DNA from: Colletotrichum lupini
Taxonomy: Eukaryota; Ascomycota; Sordariomycetes; Glomerellales; Glomerellaceae
Direction of reading: 5' to 3'
Length of the DNA stretch: 64,000 bases
Assembly: GCF_023278565.1 (NCBI RefSeq)
Contig: NC_064676.1
Coordinates: 3,534,001-3,598,000, forward strand
Positions 44,626 through 58,500 of this stretch are shown one piece after another; positions within the stretch are counted from its first letter, which is position 1; every line of letters starts with the position of its first letter. A program made the translations under genes and the position numbers. The notes below the pieces were generated by a model. That model ran no database searches and was not told the DNA's origin. It worked only from the letters and a program-made list of their open reading frames with translations.

Positions 44626-47336
44626 TTTATCAGGAAGCTATGTTGTTCAATCACAGGATTGAGATTGGGACCAAGCAATGGTAACGGGAATGATACCAGA
44701 AGAGAGGACAGCTCGAAGGAAGAGGGGGGATGTAACGTGTGAAGGCCCAATGGCAATACTTATTGCGGCAAACATCCCCATGTACATGCCGGGCCGGGCT
44801 GACGATGGGGCTGGAGCGGAGGACTCGGGCCCGATGGCTGAGACCATCAGTCTGCATCCTGCTCGAGAAGTCCGCCCAAAGCATGCATGAAAGACCCGTT
44901 GGTTTGGTGCCCACATGGCAGAGGCTGCTTTACAGCTCTCGGTTTGACTATGCCCCAGGCCCGGTAACCGGAAGAAAGGAAAGTGGCGGATATCTATGCA
45001 GCAATGAGTCTTGAATAATGGTCGCGCCTTCAAAACAGCCTTTATTGAATGTCGATCGACGAGACGAGTCTTCAGAGCAAGGGGCTCCCTCACCACGCCC
45101 TTCTATCGTCGCTACCGGACTGAGAGGAAACAGAGAGGAGACAAAGACTCGCAAGGATATTGAGACGTTTGCCATCGTGAGGCACACGTGCGAAGTGCCG
45201 AATATGGCATAGCCATGAGTAAAAATGTAACGTGCGATTTTCTTGTGATACTTGAAGTATTCAGACCAACACGGCAGATAAATCATTTGACGAAACCCAG
45301 AGAAATGCTCGATTTCAGGATGTGATACGGGGCAGATGGCCGAGCTGGATTGGCTTGAGCCAGTGTCATAGACGATCATCCGCAAAGGACAGCTATCGCT
45401 AGAAGAAAGGATGAATGAGGCGAACTGTCGTAAAAGACCACTTGAAGAACATGGAGGTCATTTATCACACTATGGGAGCCGGCGGCTTCATACATGTTTG
45501 CTGCCCTAGCCCAGACTCTGAATGCGCTCGACCGGCTCTCACCTGGGCAATGTTTGGTGGCGTTTGTCCTACAGGGAGAGCCGTTTGGGAAAGCAGAACC
45601 ACGCATAAGTGAGGTCCCTCGCCGAGCTACTTGCTGTGAGTCTGGTCTAGTGACTTATGTGGTAGGACGCAATAAGCTGGACTAGACGAAGAAGGTCTGA
45701 AACTTTGCACTATGAATAGATATCTGAAAAGAGGCTGCTGGAGTGGCTGCGCTGCTCACCTTTATAACATCCACATACCAATATCCCTTGACTGTCGATC
45801 AAACTCAGTGCAGTGCCTATCTCAAAGACTACCAGTCAAACGGCTTTGCTGCGGTGATATAGCAAGATTTATCCTGGAAAGAGACCGAAGACACAACTGA
45901 CGTACCGATTAAGACGAGTTGTGTCCGGACAATGCAGGCGCTAAGACATTGTCAGGGTCCTAGTGTTGCACTAGCGGCGAGCATCGGGCTCTGGGGAACA
46001 CATCCAGGGCTGAGAACGAGACAATGTTTGGAAGAACAGCTGGCCATCCTCCCTTGGTTTCGGATTCTCTTTGAGCGGGTGTCTTCCATAGACACTAACA
46101 CGATGTCCAAGGTGAAAGCCGCGAGCCGAGGTGCGGGACAACCAGACTCAAAATCAGAAGTGGTGGCTTGTGATGTTTGAAATTGCTGACTGCATGGCTG
46201 AGCCGTGTTATGAAGCCTGGAAGCAGACACCAAGCTGAAGAACAAACTTTTGACTGAGTCTATACTTGAGGAGTGTCGAGATGGAGAACTCGCATGGTTG
46301 GGGTCATCTCACTGTGAGAAACCCTAGTCACGCTGGGCTCGGCACGGTGAAGCATATTTCCAAAAGAGCTTCCCGATTTCAACAAACCATGTCCGTGACT
46401 GATAGCAAATTCGATACCAAAGCCATGCCTTAGTTTCTGGCTCCTTGACATAGAAGCTGTTGGAGGCAAAGCGCGTAAGGACTCTGCTTGGGCGAGAGCA
46501 CAGCTGCCGCACAGACCAGCTCCCTGACGCGCAGCGGCTGACGGTATTCCGAGACTCTTTGGTACGCGCAACTTGGGTGCGTAGGGACCGGAGGTAGCAA
46601 AGTTTGAGATCAGTCGCATGCGCAGTGAATCTTCGAGAAGAAATTTGAAGGTAATGCAATGGTTAAATGGTGGTTGCTTCTTCATTAACTCTTACACCAG
46701 GCGTGGGCAATGAGAGCGGAAGAAGCGAGTCAGGAGGTTGGTGAGCAGGCTTCCCATGAAGAGAAGCAGACGTCGAAGAAAAACGATCGAGTGGATTCGC
46801 TCTCAGGAGTCGATTTCCATCAGGAGTTGATAGCGACTGATAAGATCCAGGTCATCTGCGGAGATGAATCTCGGAAGTAGATGCAGTATGCGCGGAGCGG
46901 TGTCTGGAAAAGGAGATATTTTGAAACGTACTGAGACCAATAGTCTAATCCTCTGAGAATATCCAGGCCAGATCATGTTACATCCTGAAGATCAAAATCG
47001 ACGAATAGAAATCACCAGTGTCCGAGGCTGTTGATACTGGATAGTATCTGCTGACTAACGCACTTCGACCAGGGATCACCTTAGCGCGGAAGGAAGCACC
47101 TCAAGCGGGCCCAGAGGTCTGGACAGATCCACTTCGATCAAAGCTCTTGGCCAATCATAGTACAGTTTCAGAGCTTGACCTCTTCAGGGAAAAAAGTTCC
47201 AGCCTCGCGCCTGTGGACTGGACGACTGCGCCTCTGCCTCACGCGGCAATCTTCAACTCCATCGCCAATTGCCTTCTCTAGCCTGGGTTGACCATCATTT
47301 ACGATTAGCCTTATCACGCCACGTGCAATCGCAATC
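44626..47336. other. Gene-poor 2.7-kb interval
   Basis: No frame here has family motifs, codon bias or splice sites that support a gene. The two ends should hold the upstream regions of the cupredoxin gene (minus) and the U2AF gene (plus). Confidence 0.5.
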
Positions 47337-49286
47337 ATGAACGGCGACGGCTATTCTCGTGGTAAGTCTGCACGATGTCTAACAGACCTGTCTGTACCGG
47401 TGCCTCTGTGTCTAACAAACGCCTTTTGGGGGAAAAGGTCGAGGAAAGGGATCTCGCGACTATCCGGTAAGTGCCCATCAGTCATGATGAAGTACCTGCA
47501 CCCAAAGCTGACGCTTGATACAGAGAGAGCGCGATGATAGACGCGGTGGCGATAGAGACAGACACCGAGACCGAAGACGTTCCCGTTCCCCCTACGACCG
47601 AAGCTCCAGACGTCGCGAGGATGAGGACAGTTACGCGACAAGTCGCAGCCATCGTGAGCGTGAGCGTGAGGATAGATACTCTGGGCGCGAGAGGCGCGGT
47701 GGAGATCGAGAGTGGGATCGCGACCGCGGATCCTCCAGACGCGATGCCAGAAGAGACGACGACGATCGCCCGCGGAGAGATCGCGACCCGTACGACGACC
47801 GACGCCGAGGCGGACGAGACAGAAATGAGGATGCCGGATTTGGCCGCCGTGAACAACAACAGCAACGCCAACGCAGCGCGACGCCACCTCCCAAGAAGAG
47901 AGAGCCTACACCTGATCTGACAAACATCACATCAGTATTGGAGCGCAAGCGACGTTTGACTCAGTGGGATATCAAACCCCCCGGCTATGAGAATGTCACT
48001 GCTGAACAAGCCAAGCTGTCAGGCATGTTCCCTCTGCCCGGGGCTCCTCGCCAGCAACCCATGGATCCCAGCAAGCTTCAAGCCATCATGAACCAGCCAG
48101 GTGGCCAAGTTAATAGCGCTGCGCTGAAGCCGAGCAACTCGCGCCAGGCCAAGCGTCTGCTCATCAACAACCTTCCCCCATCCACGACCGAAGAAACCCT
48201 CCAGAACTTCTTCAACTTGCAGCTGAACGGCCTTAACATCATTGAGAGCACCGACCCCTGCACCAGTTGCCAAGTTTCGAAGGACAACTCCTTCGCCGTA
48301 GTTGAGTTCAGAAACGCTTCCGAGGCCACCGTAGCCCTCGCTCTCGATGGCATCTCGATGGAGGCCGACGATGCCACGAATGGCGCCGCCGGTAGCCAAG
48401 GCCTTGTGATTCGTCGCCCGAAGGATTACATCGTTCCCGCGGTGGTTGACGACGTCCCATATGAGCCGGGTGTCGTTTCCAACACGGTGATCGATACCCC
48501 TAACAAGATTAGCGTTGTGAACATGCCTCCTTACCTGTCAGACGAGCAAGTATCGGAGCTTTTGGTGTCGTTTGGCGAGCTCAAGGCGTTTGTGCTTCTT
48601 CGTGATAGAAGCACAGAAGAGTCTCGGGTAAGCTGAGTCGCATTTGGCCATCATACGTACCATACTAACTATCCTTGCAGGGAATTGCTTTCTGCGAGTA
48701 CGTTGATCCAGCAGCTACGGACGTCGCCATTCAAGGCCTCAACGGTATGGATCTTGGAGACAAGAAGCTCAAGGTTCAGAAGGCCAGTGTCGGTGTAACT
48801 CAAGTTGCTGGGGTGGAAATGGGAGTTGCAGCTATGTCTATGCTGGCTGGAACGACCTCAACTGACTCTGAGGAAACCCGTGTTCTGCAACTTCTGAACA
48901 TGGTTACTCCAGAGGAGTTGATGGACCCTGACGATTATGAGGGTAGGCGTCAACATCTAGTTCTGGTCTTGTGCACACATACTGACAGTCTGCAGAAATC
49001 AAAGAGGACGTTCAGGAAGAGTGTGCAAAGTTTGGTAACGTGCTGGATATCAAGATTCCTCGTCCCGTGGGAGGCAGCAGACAATCTGCTGGTGTTGGCA
49101 AGATTTTCGTCAAGTTCGAGACCAAGGAGTCATCCAAGAAAGCGCTCCAAGCACTCGCAGGACGCAAGTTTGCGGATCGTACTGTTGTTACCACCTACTT
49201 CCCCGAGGTAAGAAGAGCCCCAGGATGGCATTGCGAGACAATTACTGACTCTGCTGCAGGAAAACTTCGAAGTCGGTGCCTGGTAA
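47337..49286 (+). CDS. U2AF large subunit (U2AF65), splicing factor
   Basis: Six exons (47337-47361, 47438-47466, 47524-48627, 48681-48942, 48996-49207, 49260-49286) join in phase to 552 aa. An N-terminal RS-like, Arg/Asp-rich region (about 10-130) is followed by the U2AF35-binding ligand motif around the Trp of TQWDIKPPGYENV, RRM1 (about 230-310, RLLINNLPP), RRM2 (about 345-425, KISVVNMPPYL, GIAFCEY) and the C-terminal UHM (about 455-550, RVLQLLNMVTPEEL, GKIFVKF). The protein ends EENFEVGAW. It binds polypyrimidine tracts and SF1 during 3' splice-site recognition in the nucleus. The first two exons are only 25 and 29 nt. Confidence 0.96.
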
Positions 49287-50529
49287 CCATTTTCACATTG
49301 GGCACAAGGAACAGCGAGATAACATCACCAAAAAGGCAAGGCTCGGCGGAAAAGGGAAATTCAGGCCGATCATATTCTGACAGCCTTGTAACCATTGAAA
49401 ATGCTGTATCATAATTCCGCGATGCGGGCCGCAGGCGACAGGGACGGGAGCACCCACCAAGTCGCAAAATTGCAGATGACTTGTGGCGGCTTCAAGCCGG
49501 CGCGGTGGAGGAAAATTAGGGGTGTTCTATAAAAACTTCCTGACTGAAAACCATGGTTAAAGGCGTTGATTATACCTGCGTAGTTGTATTTGCATCAATG
49601 GAACACTTCTATATGTTTGGTAGGTGTCGAAGTTCAGAGGTTGTGTTATTTTCGACTCCAAAACGTCTAGGCCTACAACAATCTTCAGTCACTTCGAGTC
49701 ACAGGAGTTGGAACCATTCTTTTGCTCATGTTTTGCTTTGCTATCTATCCAGGGGTTACGCGTCATCAAGGTTGACTCTGTGTGTATGATTTTCTGCTGC
49801 GCTTCACTTGAGGCGTAAATGAAGACCAGAATCTGTTCCAAGTGTAGACCTTTACAGCTTGTTAGCTTTCCGTTCAGAATTCGAATGATTGAAATTGAGA
49901 GAGAAAAGGTGCAGTATCAGAAGTCCTGTTCATTCATTAAGCCCGAAGACTTTAAAATAAGAGGTACCAGAAAAAAGTAATAATGGAGGATCATCATTTG
50001 ATGCATAGGGGATAAACGAGGAGCATACGTGAGCGATTCTTACCTGGGGGGAAGGATGTAGAGAGGCACCGCGAAGCAGCACTCAGCGGCGATGTATCTG
50101 ATCTGTCCATCTCTCAAAGAGTTGAGGTTGAGGGAGCAAGAAGAAAAATCTTGAGCTCACGAAGCTTGAGGTAAGCAAAAGAGTGCACGGACCAAGGTGA
50201 GGCTGCTTGGCCCCGTAAATCCGGCCCAGTAGCGGGTCCTCCAAAATTTTCCAGACCAAGCCCAGACGGGACAAGGATGGTAGGCTGCGAGCTCGTCGTT
50301 GAAGCCAGCTGGGCCCAGCAGGAGGAAGGAGCACTGCACTCAAGCAGCTGCCCTAATTAAGCGAGGTTCTCCCGCCCGCACAATCCACCCCGTCCACGCC
50401 GACCGGCAGCCCGCTCAAACATATCGCAATTGATCGTGAACTTTTTTCCCTTCCCTTTTCAAATCCGACCAGCGACCGACCGACTGACCCCCTCGACTCC
50501 AGCCGACAACACCACAAACCACCGTCAAA
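49287..50529. other. Intergenic region upstream of the ribosomal protein gene
   Basis: 1243 bases. The last 150 are CT-rich, as is common before ribosomal protein genes. No gene seen. Confidence 0.5.
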
Positions 50530-51299
50530 ATGGGCCGTCTTCACTCCAAGGGAAAGGGTATCTCCGCCTCGGCGATTCCCTACAGCCGCAACCCCCCTTC
50601 GTGGCTCAAGACCACCCCCGAGCAGGTCGTTGACCAGATCTGCAAGCTGGCCAAGAAGGGCGCTACCCCTTCCCAGATCGGTGTCATTCTCCGTGACTCC
50701 CACGGCGTTGCCCAGGTCCGCGTTGTCACCGGTATGTCGAAATCGAAATCTCCCAAAGTCTCTGCAGGAGAATCACAAAAGAAGGAGAATTCCGCAACTG
50801 ACTATTTTCGCTCACTACAGGCAACCGTATCCTTCGCATCCTTAAGTCCAGCGGTACGATCCCAGTTATATGAACACACCAAGCGGCGACTTCGATGTCG
50901 AAAGATTATCAAAACTGTCCGCGAGGAGCAATCCTCTTTACTGCATTTAATGCGCCTCTGCTTGGTCTAGGCTGACAGAGAGATATGATGAACAGGCCTC
51001 GCCCCCGATATCCCTGAGGACCTTTACATGCTCATCAAGAAGGTAAGCCGTTTGCGCCGGAGACGGTTGTCTCTATCTGTTCGGAGGAAAACGCGGGTGA
51101 ATAGCTAACCAATTGGGTGATACAGGCTGTTGCCGTCCGCAAGCACCTTGAGCGCAACCGCAAGGACAAGGACTCCAAGTTCCGCCTCATTCTCATCGAG
51201 TCCCGTATCCACCGTCTCGCCCGCTACTACAAGACCGTCGGTGTCCTCCCCCCTACCTGGAGATACGAGTCCGCCACCGCCTCCACCATCGTCTCTTAA
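50530..51299 (+). CDS. RPS13: 40S ribosomal protein uS15 (S13)
   Basis: Four exons (50530-50731, 50821-50853, 50996-51042, 51126-51299) encode 151 aa, the normal length. It opens [18 protein letters not shown], contains [21 protein letters not shown], and ends [14 protein letters not shown] and [13 protein letters not shown]. It is a structural protein of the small ribosomal subunit. Exon 2 is 33 nt. The second intron (142 nt) is the longest here; I looked for a snoRNA in it and found none with proper boxes. Confidence 0.98.
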
Positions 51300-51780
51300 G
51301 CGCTCCTTAACCGCTATCACGAACGAATGGATTGGTCGTCGCATGACGCGGTGGATTCTGGTCATGGAGTTGGGGTATTAGGAAGGTGCATTTAGAGCTC
51401 TGATGCCAGCTCTCTAGGCCCGGTGGCCGCGCGGGGATTTCTCACGCCGCGGAGGAGGAGTAAAAGTTTCCCTGCATGTCACTCGAAAGAAGTAGACACA
51501 AACCAAACAAAATGAGGAAATTCTTCCAAGGCAACACCAACGTCTATGAGTGTTTAAAGGGCTACTACGAGGAATCAAAAGTTTTATGAACTGGGTATCA
51601 TTCATATCTTCATGACCTTGAAGCATAATGCCCAAAGTAGCTATTGCAAAGACTTTTCTGCTTCCTAAACGCCTAGCTTCATGCCAACCAAATCAAGAGC
51701 CCATTGTCCCAAATGATTATGCCATCCAAGCCTGTATATCGCCTTGTGGTATGATAGCATAAGAAAGCTCGCCCAGCAGC
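51300..51780. other. Convergent 3' region
   Basis: 481 bases between the stop of the ribosomal protein gene and the stop of the Dpy-30 gene on the other strand. Should hold both 3' ends. No gene seen. Confidence 0.5.
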
Positions 51781-52357
51781 TCAGGCAGAAGGCTCGTTCC
51801 TACGACGGGACTCCTCGAGAAGGAAGTTGCCCAAGACGTGAAGAGGATTAGCAGGCCTAGAACACAGCGCGATTAGCCTTCGTACCATAGGTTATGACCA
51901 TAGTAGGAGCAGTCCTTACTGGTTCTTGCTGATAATCTTCATGCCCTCGAGCAGAGCAGCGGTGACGTGGTTGTTGATGTACATGCGGGCATTGTCGCCG
52001 TGCTCTACCGCGCGGTTGGGAAAGTTCGTCGCATTGGTGTCGGGATGAACTGAGCCAGCACGAGAGCTAGCCTCACCATTGACATTGCGGTTGGGAGTAC
52101 CGGTTCGGCCAGGAGCAGGACTGGGGGCGCTCGGGGCGGCCTGCGGGATCGGGACGGGGGACTGTAATATTGAGATTAGCGAAGCCTGAGACGAGCGCAT
52201 GATATTCTCAAGATCATACTGAAGCAGGTTCGCCAGCATCAGCCATAGGGATGTCGAGGCTAGCAGCATCGGCCATCATGGTAGCAGGCGCAGGAGCAAA
52301 CGTAGAATCTGCAGGCGCAGTGGCTTCCTGGGTAACAGGCTCTGCCGGGTTGGACAT
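51781..52357 (-). CDS. SDC1: COMPASS subunit Sdc1 (Dpy-30 motif)
   Basis: Three exons on the minus strand (52220-52357, 51920-52161, 51781-51856; introns 58 and 63 nt) give 151 aa. The first 100 residues are Ala/Pro-rich and disordered. The C-terminal Dpy-30 helical pair is clear: YINNHVTAALLEGMKIISKN, then PANPLHVLGNFLLEESRRR. In Sdc1/DPY30 this dimerises and binds the Ash2/Bre2 subunit of the histone H3K4 methyltransferase complex in the nucleus. The last intron splits the motif. It is divergent from the FAN1 gene with 567 bases between starts. Confidence 0.92.
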
Positions 52358-52924
52358 TGTGAAGGATGGAAGATGCGATAAAGACGATTGGTTGATTTTG
52401 TGCTATGGCGCAAACTCCCGATTGGAACAAGAGCAGGTGTCGAAGGCAAGATTCGTTAACCAGTAAGGATAGGTACTTGCGATTTGTTGGTTATCGGAAG
52501 TTGTGAAGTTTGCGACGGCAAAGGCAAGGTGCGCAAAGACGAAGTTTTCAAAGCAACAAGACACACCAAGGCGACGAACGCTTGGAGTGAATCGATTGGA
52601 GAAAGAACGATCGTTCCGGGGCTCCAATAGTATTTTGAGGTCGAGGAAGTTGTCAATTGATTGCGGGGGAAGTTGCGACAGTCGGGAGGGTCTGATGAGG
52701 AAGCTGTGGTTGTGGTGGGCCAGAAGAATCAGAGCTCATTTACGCGGGGTCACCTGATCTCGCGTTCAAAGGCGCTTTCCCTCCTACGGCAGCCTGTTTC
52801 CCTTCGCGTCTCCATTGCACATGACGCCACCAAGGCAAACCCCATTGATGATCTTTACAAACTACGCTGGTTGACCTCATCAAGAGCCGTCTCTCTACGA
52901 TGTCACTATTGATCAATTCGCACT
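52358..52924. promoter_or_regulatory. Shared upstream region of SDC1 and FAN1
   Basis: 567 bases between divergent starts. No specific element recognised. Confidence 0.4.
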
Positions 52925-55507
52925 ATGGACGCCTTCGTACAGCGGCTCCCACGCCCGAGATCACAGCCTTCTTCAAGATCTCCAACGAGACCCTCGCCGC
53001 TCGGTGAGAGGCCCGCAAAGAAGGCCAAGGTCGAAATTCAGGACAGCGATTGTGACGATGAAGACAATATCAAGTCCGAAACCGATGAGGCTGATACCTC
53101 AGGCCTGACAGTCAATGATGTATCTGACGCAGACGACGACGTTAAGCACCACACACGGCAGACTGACATCGAGAGCACTTTGCCACCCATCCAGTTGGAC
53201 AAAGAGGCGATCGAGGAATATGAATTGATGAGGAGCTCTCAAGTCAGCGCCCCTGAAGACGAAACAGCCGTCGCGCCTGAACGAAAGTGGGTAAGGGGCA
53301 AGAGCTCCATCTACGTGGATGCGTTCAACCTCGCCTTGGATACTGTCTTGGCAGATGAATCCCATTTGTTTGACGCCAAGGAGTGTAACGTATTCGAGCA
53401 ATGGAAATCGTTGGGCTACGAAGCCCAGTACCTGTGAGTTTGTCCTAATTCCATCGCATTGCTCTTCTGGACTGATGGCTTGCGTAGATATGTGCGCTTG
53501 TTCTTGCGCAAGACTTCCGCTTGGCACCGTCAAGACCGGCTGGGATACTACAGTGATGTTTCGGATCCTGAAGCTGCCATTGCGTCTCTGCAGAAAGTCA
53601 GAGATCTTCCCGAGCCTGATGCTCCCGCATGCAGCAATCCTGTCGAAGGCATTGACCTGGAAGAGTTTAGTTTAGACGGCACTTTCACATTTGCCGATGC
53701 TTCTGAGGAACACATCACGACCATCGAAGAGGCGTCTTCATTGCTAAGCCTAGACGAACTAAAGGATCTTGCTAAAGAGGCCAAATTCCAGGGACGTAAC
53801 AAAGCCGACTTGGTGAAAGCGCTGTGCCGAACAGGCTATCAGCAGACCGGGCTCTTTGCTCATGGGCTACAACGGTCTGGCAGCGGCGAGTCCCAGACTG
53901 CTCGAGGTCTAATGCGAGATCGCCACGATACTCCACCGCTTCTCAGCAGGCAAGACTCGAACCAGACGCAACACTTTCTAGAAAAGATCAGGATCATCAC
54001 AGGCCCTTGCATCAGGCTATCGCCACTGACATATAAACTCTTCGAGAGGGTGCACCTGGTCTTCTACCGGTCGACAGAATGGACTGAGAAGTCTCTGACG
54101 GCCATTATTCTTGCTAGCATCGCACGCCGGAATTACCCAGAGTACATTGTCTGCCGAAGTACGAACATTTTTGCTTCTCGAAGACATGTTCTCGAGTTCG
54201 AGTCAGCAGTTCGAGTCGAAGCCGAGGTCGATCAGATCCTGGAGTTCAATGGCTCGCCGGGTGAGGCAGGTCTTCGCAAGGTTGTGGATGTCTTTGATCG
54301 TGTCTACCCTCGGTGGAAAACACTTTTAAGAGAGGAGCAAGACAAGGAAAAGCGATTATACGAAGAAGGTGAAGGCGCCTACTTGAGAAGGTTTACCCCT
54401 GTTCATTCCTACACGCGCATTGTCCACAAGGCAGCATATGTGTTTGGGAAGTTAAAGGATTACGAACGCGAACACTCTATTCTCACTGAACTTCTCTACC
54501 AGCACCTGTTCCATCCTGCTAGGCGAGGCAGTTGGTATCAACGAAAGGCTCTCTTAGAGGAACACTACATGTATGCACTAGATGCCAACGCAGTGTCTCC
54601 CGATCCCGATATTCAGAAGAAGCATTGGAAACGAATTGCAGCGACGACTTGCGAGACAGCGCTAGAGGACAATGAGTGCCATCTGATTTACCATTACGAT
54701 TTGCAGAAGCGTCTGCTCAAGCTCGAGAAACAGCTCCGCATCCCACGACGACTTCAGCACGATTTTGGCCACGTTCGTCTCCAAAAGCCACTAGAGCATA
54801 CTGTTGAGGGCATCCAGGTGATCAAAGAAGACCGCCAAGGCAGAAATGGCCGACAAGCAAGTACGAAGACGATTTGGGTCGATGAACTAGAGGAAGGTGG
54901 CGAATGCAGTGTCGAAGAGATGTGCCTGAGTTGGTACCGAAGCAAGGGCTATAAAGGATACCACGCCGAGGGAGGCATCGTTCGCACACTTTTCGCCTAT
55001 CTTTTCTACGACATTCTGTTCCTCTACATCCCAAATGTATTTCAGACAGCTTATCAGACTTGCCCCTTGGACCTCCATACGGATTCGTTCTATCCGACGC
55101 GGCTGTCCGAGATTAATCACCGACTAGTCGAGATAGGTAACGGCGGTGCGGAAACCATCATCCGCAAGGTCGATGCCAGAGAGCGCGAACGACGAACTTG
55201 TGTTATCGGCCTCAATTGGGACTACGACGTTGAGGATCTTGTGGAGCTGGTCGGGTGCTTCGATGGTAGCGCACTGGCCGCTCTCTGCAAGGTGATGGCA
55301 CAGGAGTACCGACAGCGGGGCGGAGGTCTGCCCGACTTGATCCTCTGGCGGACGGAGCCGAAAAAGGAATGTATGTTCGCCGAGGTCAAAAGCGCCAATG
55401 ACCGGCTCAGTGACACTCAGAGACTATGGATCCACGTTCTCACGGGTGCAGGTGTGAAGGTTGTCCTTTGTAACGCCGTGGCCAAGGAAGTCAAAACTGT
55501 TGACTGA
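52925..55507 (+). CDS. FAN1: FAN1-type structure-specific nuclease (VRR-NUC)
   Basis: Two exons (52925-53433, 53488-55507; 54-nt intron) encode 842 aa. An N-terminal basic, disordered part (PAKKAKVEIQDSDCDDEDN) is followed by a SAP-like segment (about 258-285, SLDELKDLAKEAKFQGRNKA), a long helical TPR-like region, and the C-terminal VRR-NUC domain. The PD-(D/E)xK site is visible as GGLPDLILWR (Asp786) and AEVK (Glu802, Lys804), with NDRLSDTQRLWIHVLTGAGV after it. FAN1 cuts branched DNA and works in repair of interstrand crosslinks. No UBZ zinc finger is evident at the N-terminus. Confidence 0.95.
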
Positions 55508-58500
55508 AGACGCCTTCGGAGTTCTCGAGGATCCCTCCATGTCGAAGGATATTTTGATTCGCTCTTATGGGTATCCTTCCAGGATATGGCGTGGTGTTAC
55601 AGGGAGTGGAGATTGCTCTGAAAGCTCAGCGCTTCCCGAACCCGGGAGATATGGCAATATCTTCGACCACACTGGGTGCCAGTCCATGAGCAAAACATGC
55701 CAGCTTCGAGGTCAAGGTTACTCGAAATTGGAAATGGCTCGCGGTGCCTGGTTCCTATGCGCCGGATCAGCCGAGCTCATCTCAAGGGCGGGGAGCCGAA
55801 GTACGACATATGGCGAGGCCAAAAATAGGATTTTGATCTTCAGCGATCCGCAATCACTTTGAACCCATGGAAGCAAAGAACGACGAAAGAAGATTATGAA
55901 ACGGCCGAGTTGCCACTAATAGCTGCACCTAAGCTGTGTCCTGATCACCGGTCAAGGAACTACAGCACCTCGAACAACCAATCGCTTATCCATGATTGGT
56001 GATTTACAGTCCTGTTTCAATCTGATCATTTGACAAACTGTCGAAAGACTTGGCTCCAGTTTCAGCATTACCAGGGTTTTCAAGTCGTGGCGCCGGGGGG
56101 AGGCTAAATCTGGTATCAGAATTCGAGACATCCAGTCACAGGCGACAACCGGCAGGCAGGGCTCGTTTTAGGTCGGAGATTTTTATGAATCACATGCAGC
56201 CAATCACGCAAAATCGTCAAACGTCGGTACTTTGGTTGACGAGGTTGAACGGAACCCTGCGTTGCACTGGGTCATCGGAGGCCAGACAGGCAATGAAATC
56301 TCACATTCTCACCGAGATTGGAAGACGCAGCACCACAGGCACCCTTTCCCAAGGCTTGCAGCAGTCTCGATCTTTGCCCCTCCTCGCGCTACTGATGTCG
56401 CATCTTTGGGGGTGGAGGTCGTCACACTCGCGGTTGGTCTGGCGTCTCGTTTACTGCGTGCGTGTGCTAATGTGGTCCAGACATGCGTCCTAAACATGCT
56501 GCTAATGTACGGGACGACGACTCCGTACGTAGTGCCATTTCATGTCTCTATGATTTATCGACCTTCTTCACCGCCAGATGACAGAAGTCGATAGCAACCA
56601 ACCAACATGGAATTCACTGTTCCCAGCAACGGAACATTACCGGCATCTTCCCTCGAGAGAGCGCAAACCCCCATCCCAATTTTTCCGTCTCTGCTCATTG
56701 CTGAACCTCAGTGCTGAACCACCCATGCCCATTTTCGAAGCAGAAGGCCAGAAGGTTCCAGCTCTGTGGGAGCAGCTTGACTTGCGACCGAGCTCTTTGC
56801 GACGAGTGACTCTGCGTCAAGGGTCAAAAAACCAAAAGTCACAGACGCTTCGCCTGGCCCTGCCCACCATGATCCCCACACCAGCACGCCGGCGCTTAAA
56901 CCTCGACCAATCCGCTGCCTCCCCGCCGACCGTTGGTGATGGTCCTGACGACACCGCGGAGCCCCTGTCATTCCCGCCCTCGAACCAATCAAGACCCCGG
57001 CCATTCTGAGGACAGGCGCTTAGCAAAGTGAGGTGACTGGGGGTCCTCCACGGCTTCGCTCCGTACGCGACCACCCACCCCCATGCAGTGCCCGGGATGC
57101 TGGGTCGTACCATGGCCGGATCTGGCAAGGCGCCTCAGGCCGCTTTTGCTGGTCCTTTTCTCGACTTCTTTCTGACTGGACGTTTCGCCTGCTTGGTACT
57201 TTTCTTTGGCTTGACGACACGCCCTTGACTGTGTCTGAGCTGTTGACTCTGTCCCTTGGCGGTCTCCGAAACGCAGTGCTCCTTGGATCTCAACCGCGAA
57301 CCTGCAAGAGATGTTATCTGGGACAAAAGCCAACTAAAAGAAAGGAAACAAAATCACACACGCAACATGCACACCTCGGGGAGTGCATGTGCGTATCTGT
57401 ATGAGTGTGAGGCAATCATGGACCTCATCAGCCGTGGTCTATCCCCCAAAAGGCGACGAAAAGGTTAAGCGGACCACGGAGGAGGGGAGGGGGCCGTAAG
57501 GAACGAATTTGGGAAGACATGGGTGCGCCTTTCTACACTTCAGTCATCACCGCATTGCCCATCACGACTGCAACACCAAGCCACGACTAGCAGCGGGAGG
57601 AGGATGATGACGCCCCGGCGCCAGCAACATCAGCAGCGGCGGTGGCAGGAGCAGCATCTATAGTGCTGTAATGTGATGCCCGCTCTCCGGCCGGGACTTG
57701 ACGCATCACCGCCGAACCATCACCCCCCATTCCAACCCCATCTAGCCTACCTTCTGCCGGGTGGTTGCCCCCCTCCCCTCCGGTTCGATTGCACCGCTTT
57801 CCAATGTTTTCCCTCATATTGGATCACTGAAGATCGACGGCTATTACATCGATCCGTCATCGCATCCCCCTGCTTGGCGTGGTTTCCCATCTGATGGGGA
57901 GGGGTATACAACTCGGCTGTTCAAGAGAGAGCGTACCAAACCCAAAGTGTGACGGGCTTGTATGGGTATGATGAGGTGAAGGGCAGGATAAGGCGGACGG
58001 GATGGCATCCCCCATCTCCTCAGCGGAAACCGAGGCGGGGGAAAAGAAGGGTACAGCGGCCAGCCAGCTGAAATTGAAGACAAACTACGGTCAGATGGTC
58101 AATTATGACGCCCAGTCACACGATTGAGAGCAAATATTCGATGAGTGGATCTCCGAGAACGTGGTCACGGCTCTTTACTTGGAATCACCATACGTGGGTT
58201 CGACGCCATGTCCGCGAGGAACTGGAGCAAGATCGTGGAACAAGATATCCTTACCTCTGAAGATCATAAGAAATCTACCCGTTTCCTCGTCGACTCCACC
58301 CGGCCGGCCATCGCGGCCTCTTCTCCCCCTCCCCGCTAAAGCGCGGGACCATAACAAACCCACGATGCTGGCGGCCGCTGATGCGGCCGCGCTGCACGAA
58401 GATGCCCACGGTGCAACGATAAACAAATAAACACAGACGCATACACAATGATTCGTCACAATTGCTCTTGTGGTGCGAGAGTTGTCATCGAGAGACGCAA

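Noticed and set aside
45325..45400. tRNA-Ser-like string GGCAGATGGCCGAGC
   Set aside because: No T-arm (GGTTCGA) or matching acceptor follows.
46710..46880. A 57-codon frame starting MRAEEASQEV
   Set aside because: Short, alone, with no family motif or splice support.
47482..47948. Long frames on both strands over the start of U2AF65
   Set aside because: They are shadows of the Arg/Asp-rich repeat-like coding sequence.
50854..50995. Possible snoRNA in the ribosomal protein intron (TGATGA present)
   Set aside because: The TGATGA box lies at the 3' edge of the intron with no CTGA box after it.
56578..57009. A 143-codon plus-strand frame in the 3.6-kb interval
   Set aside because: No recognised motif; the opposite strand is equally open.
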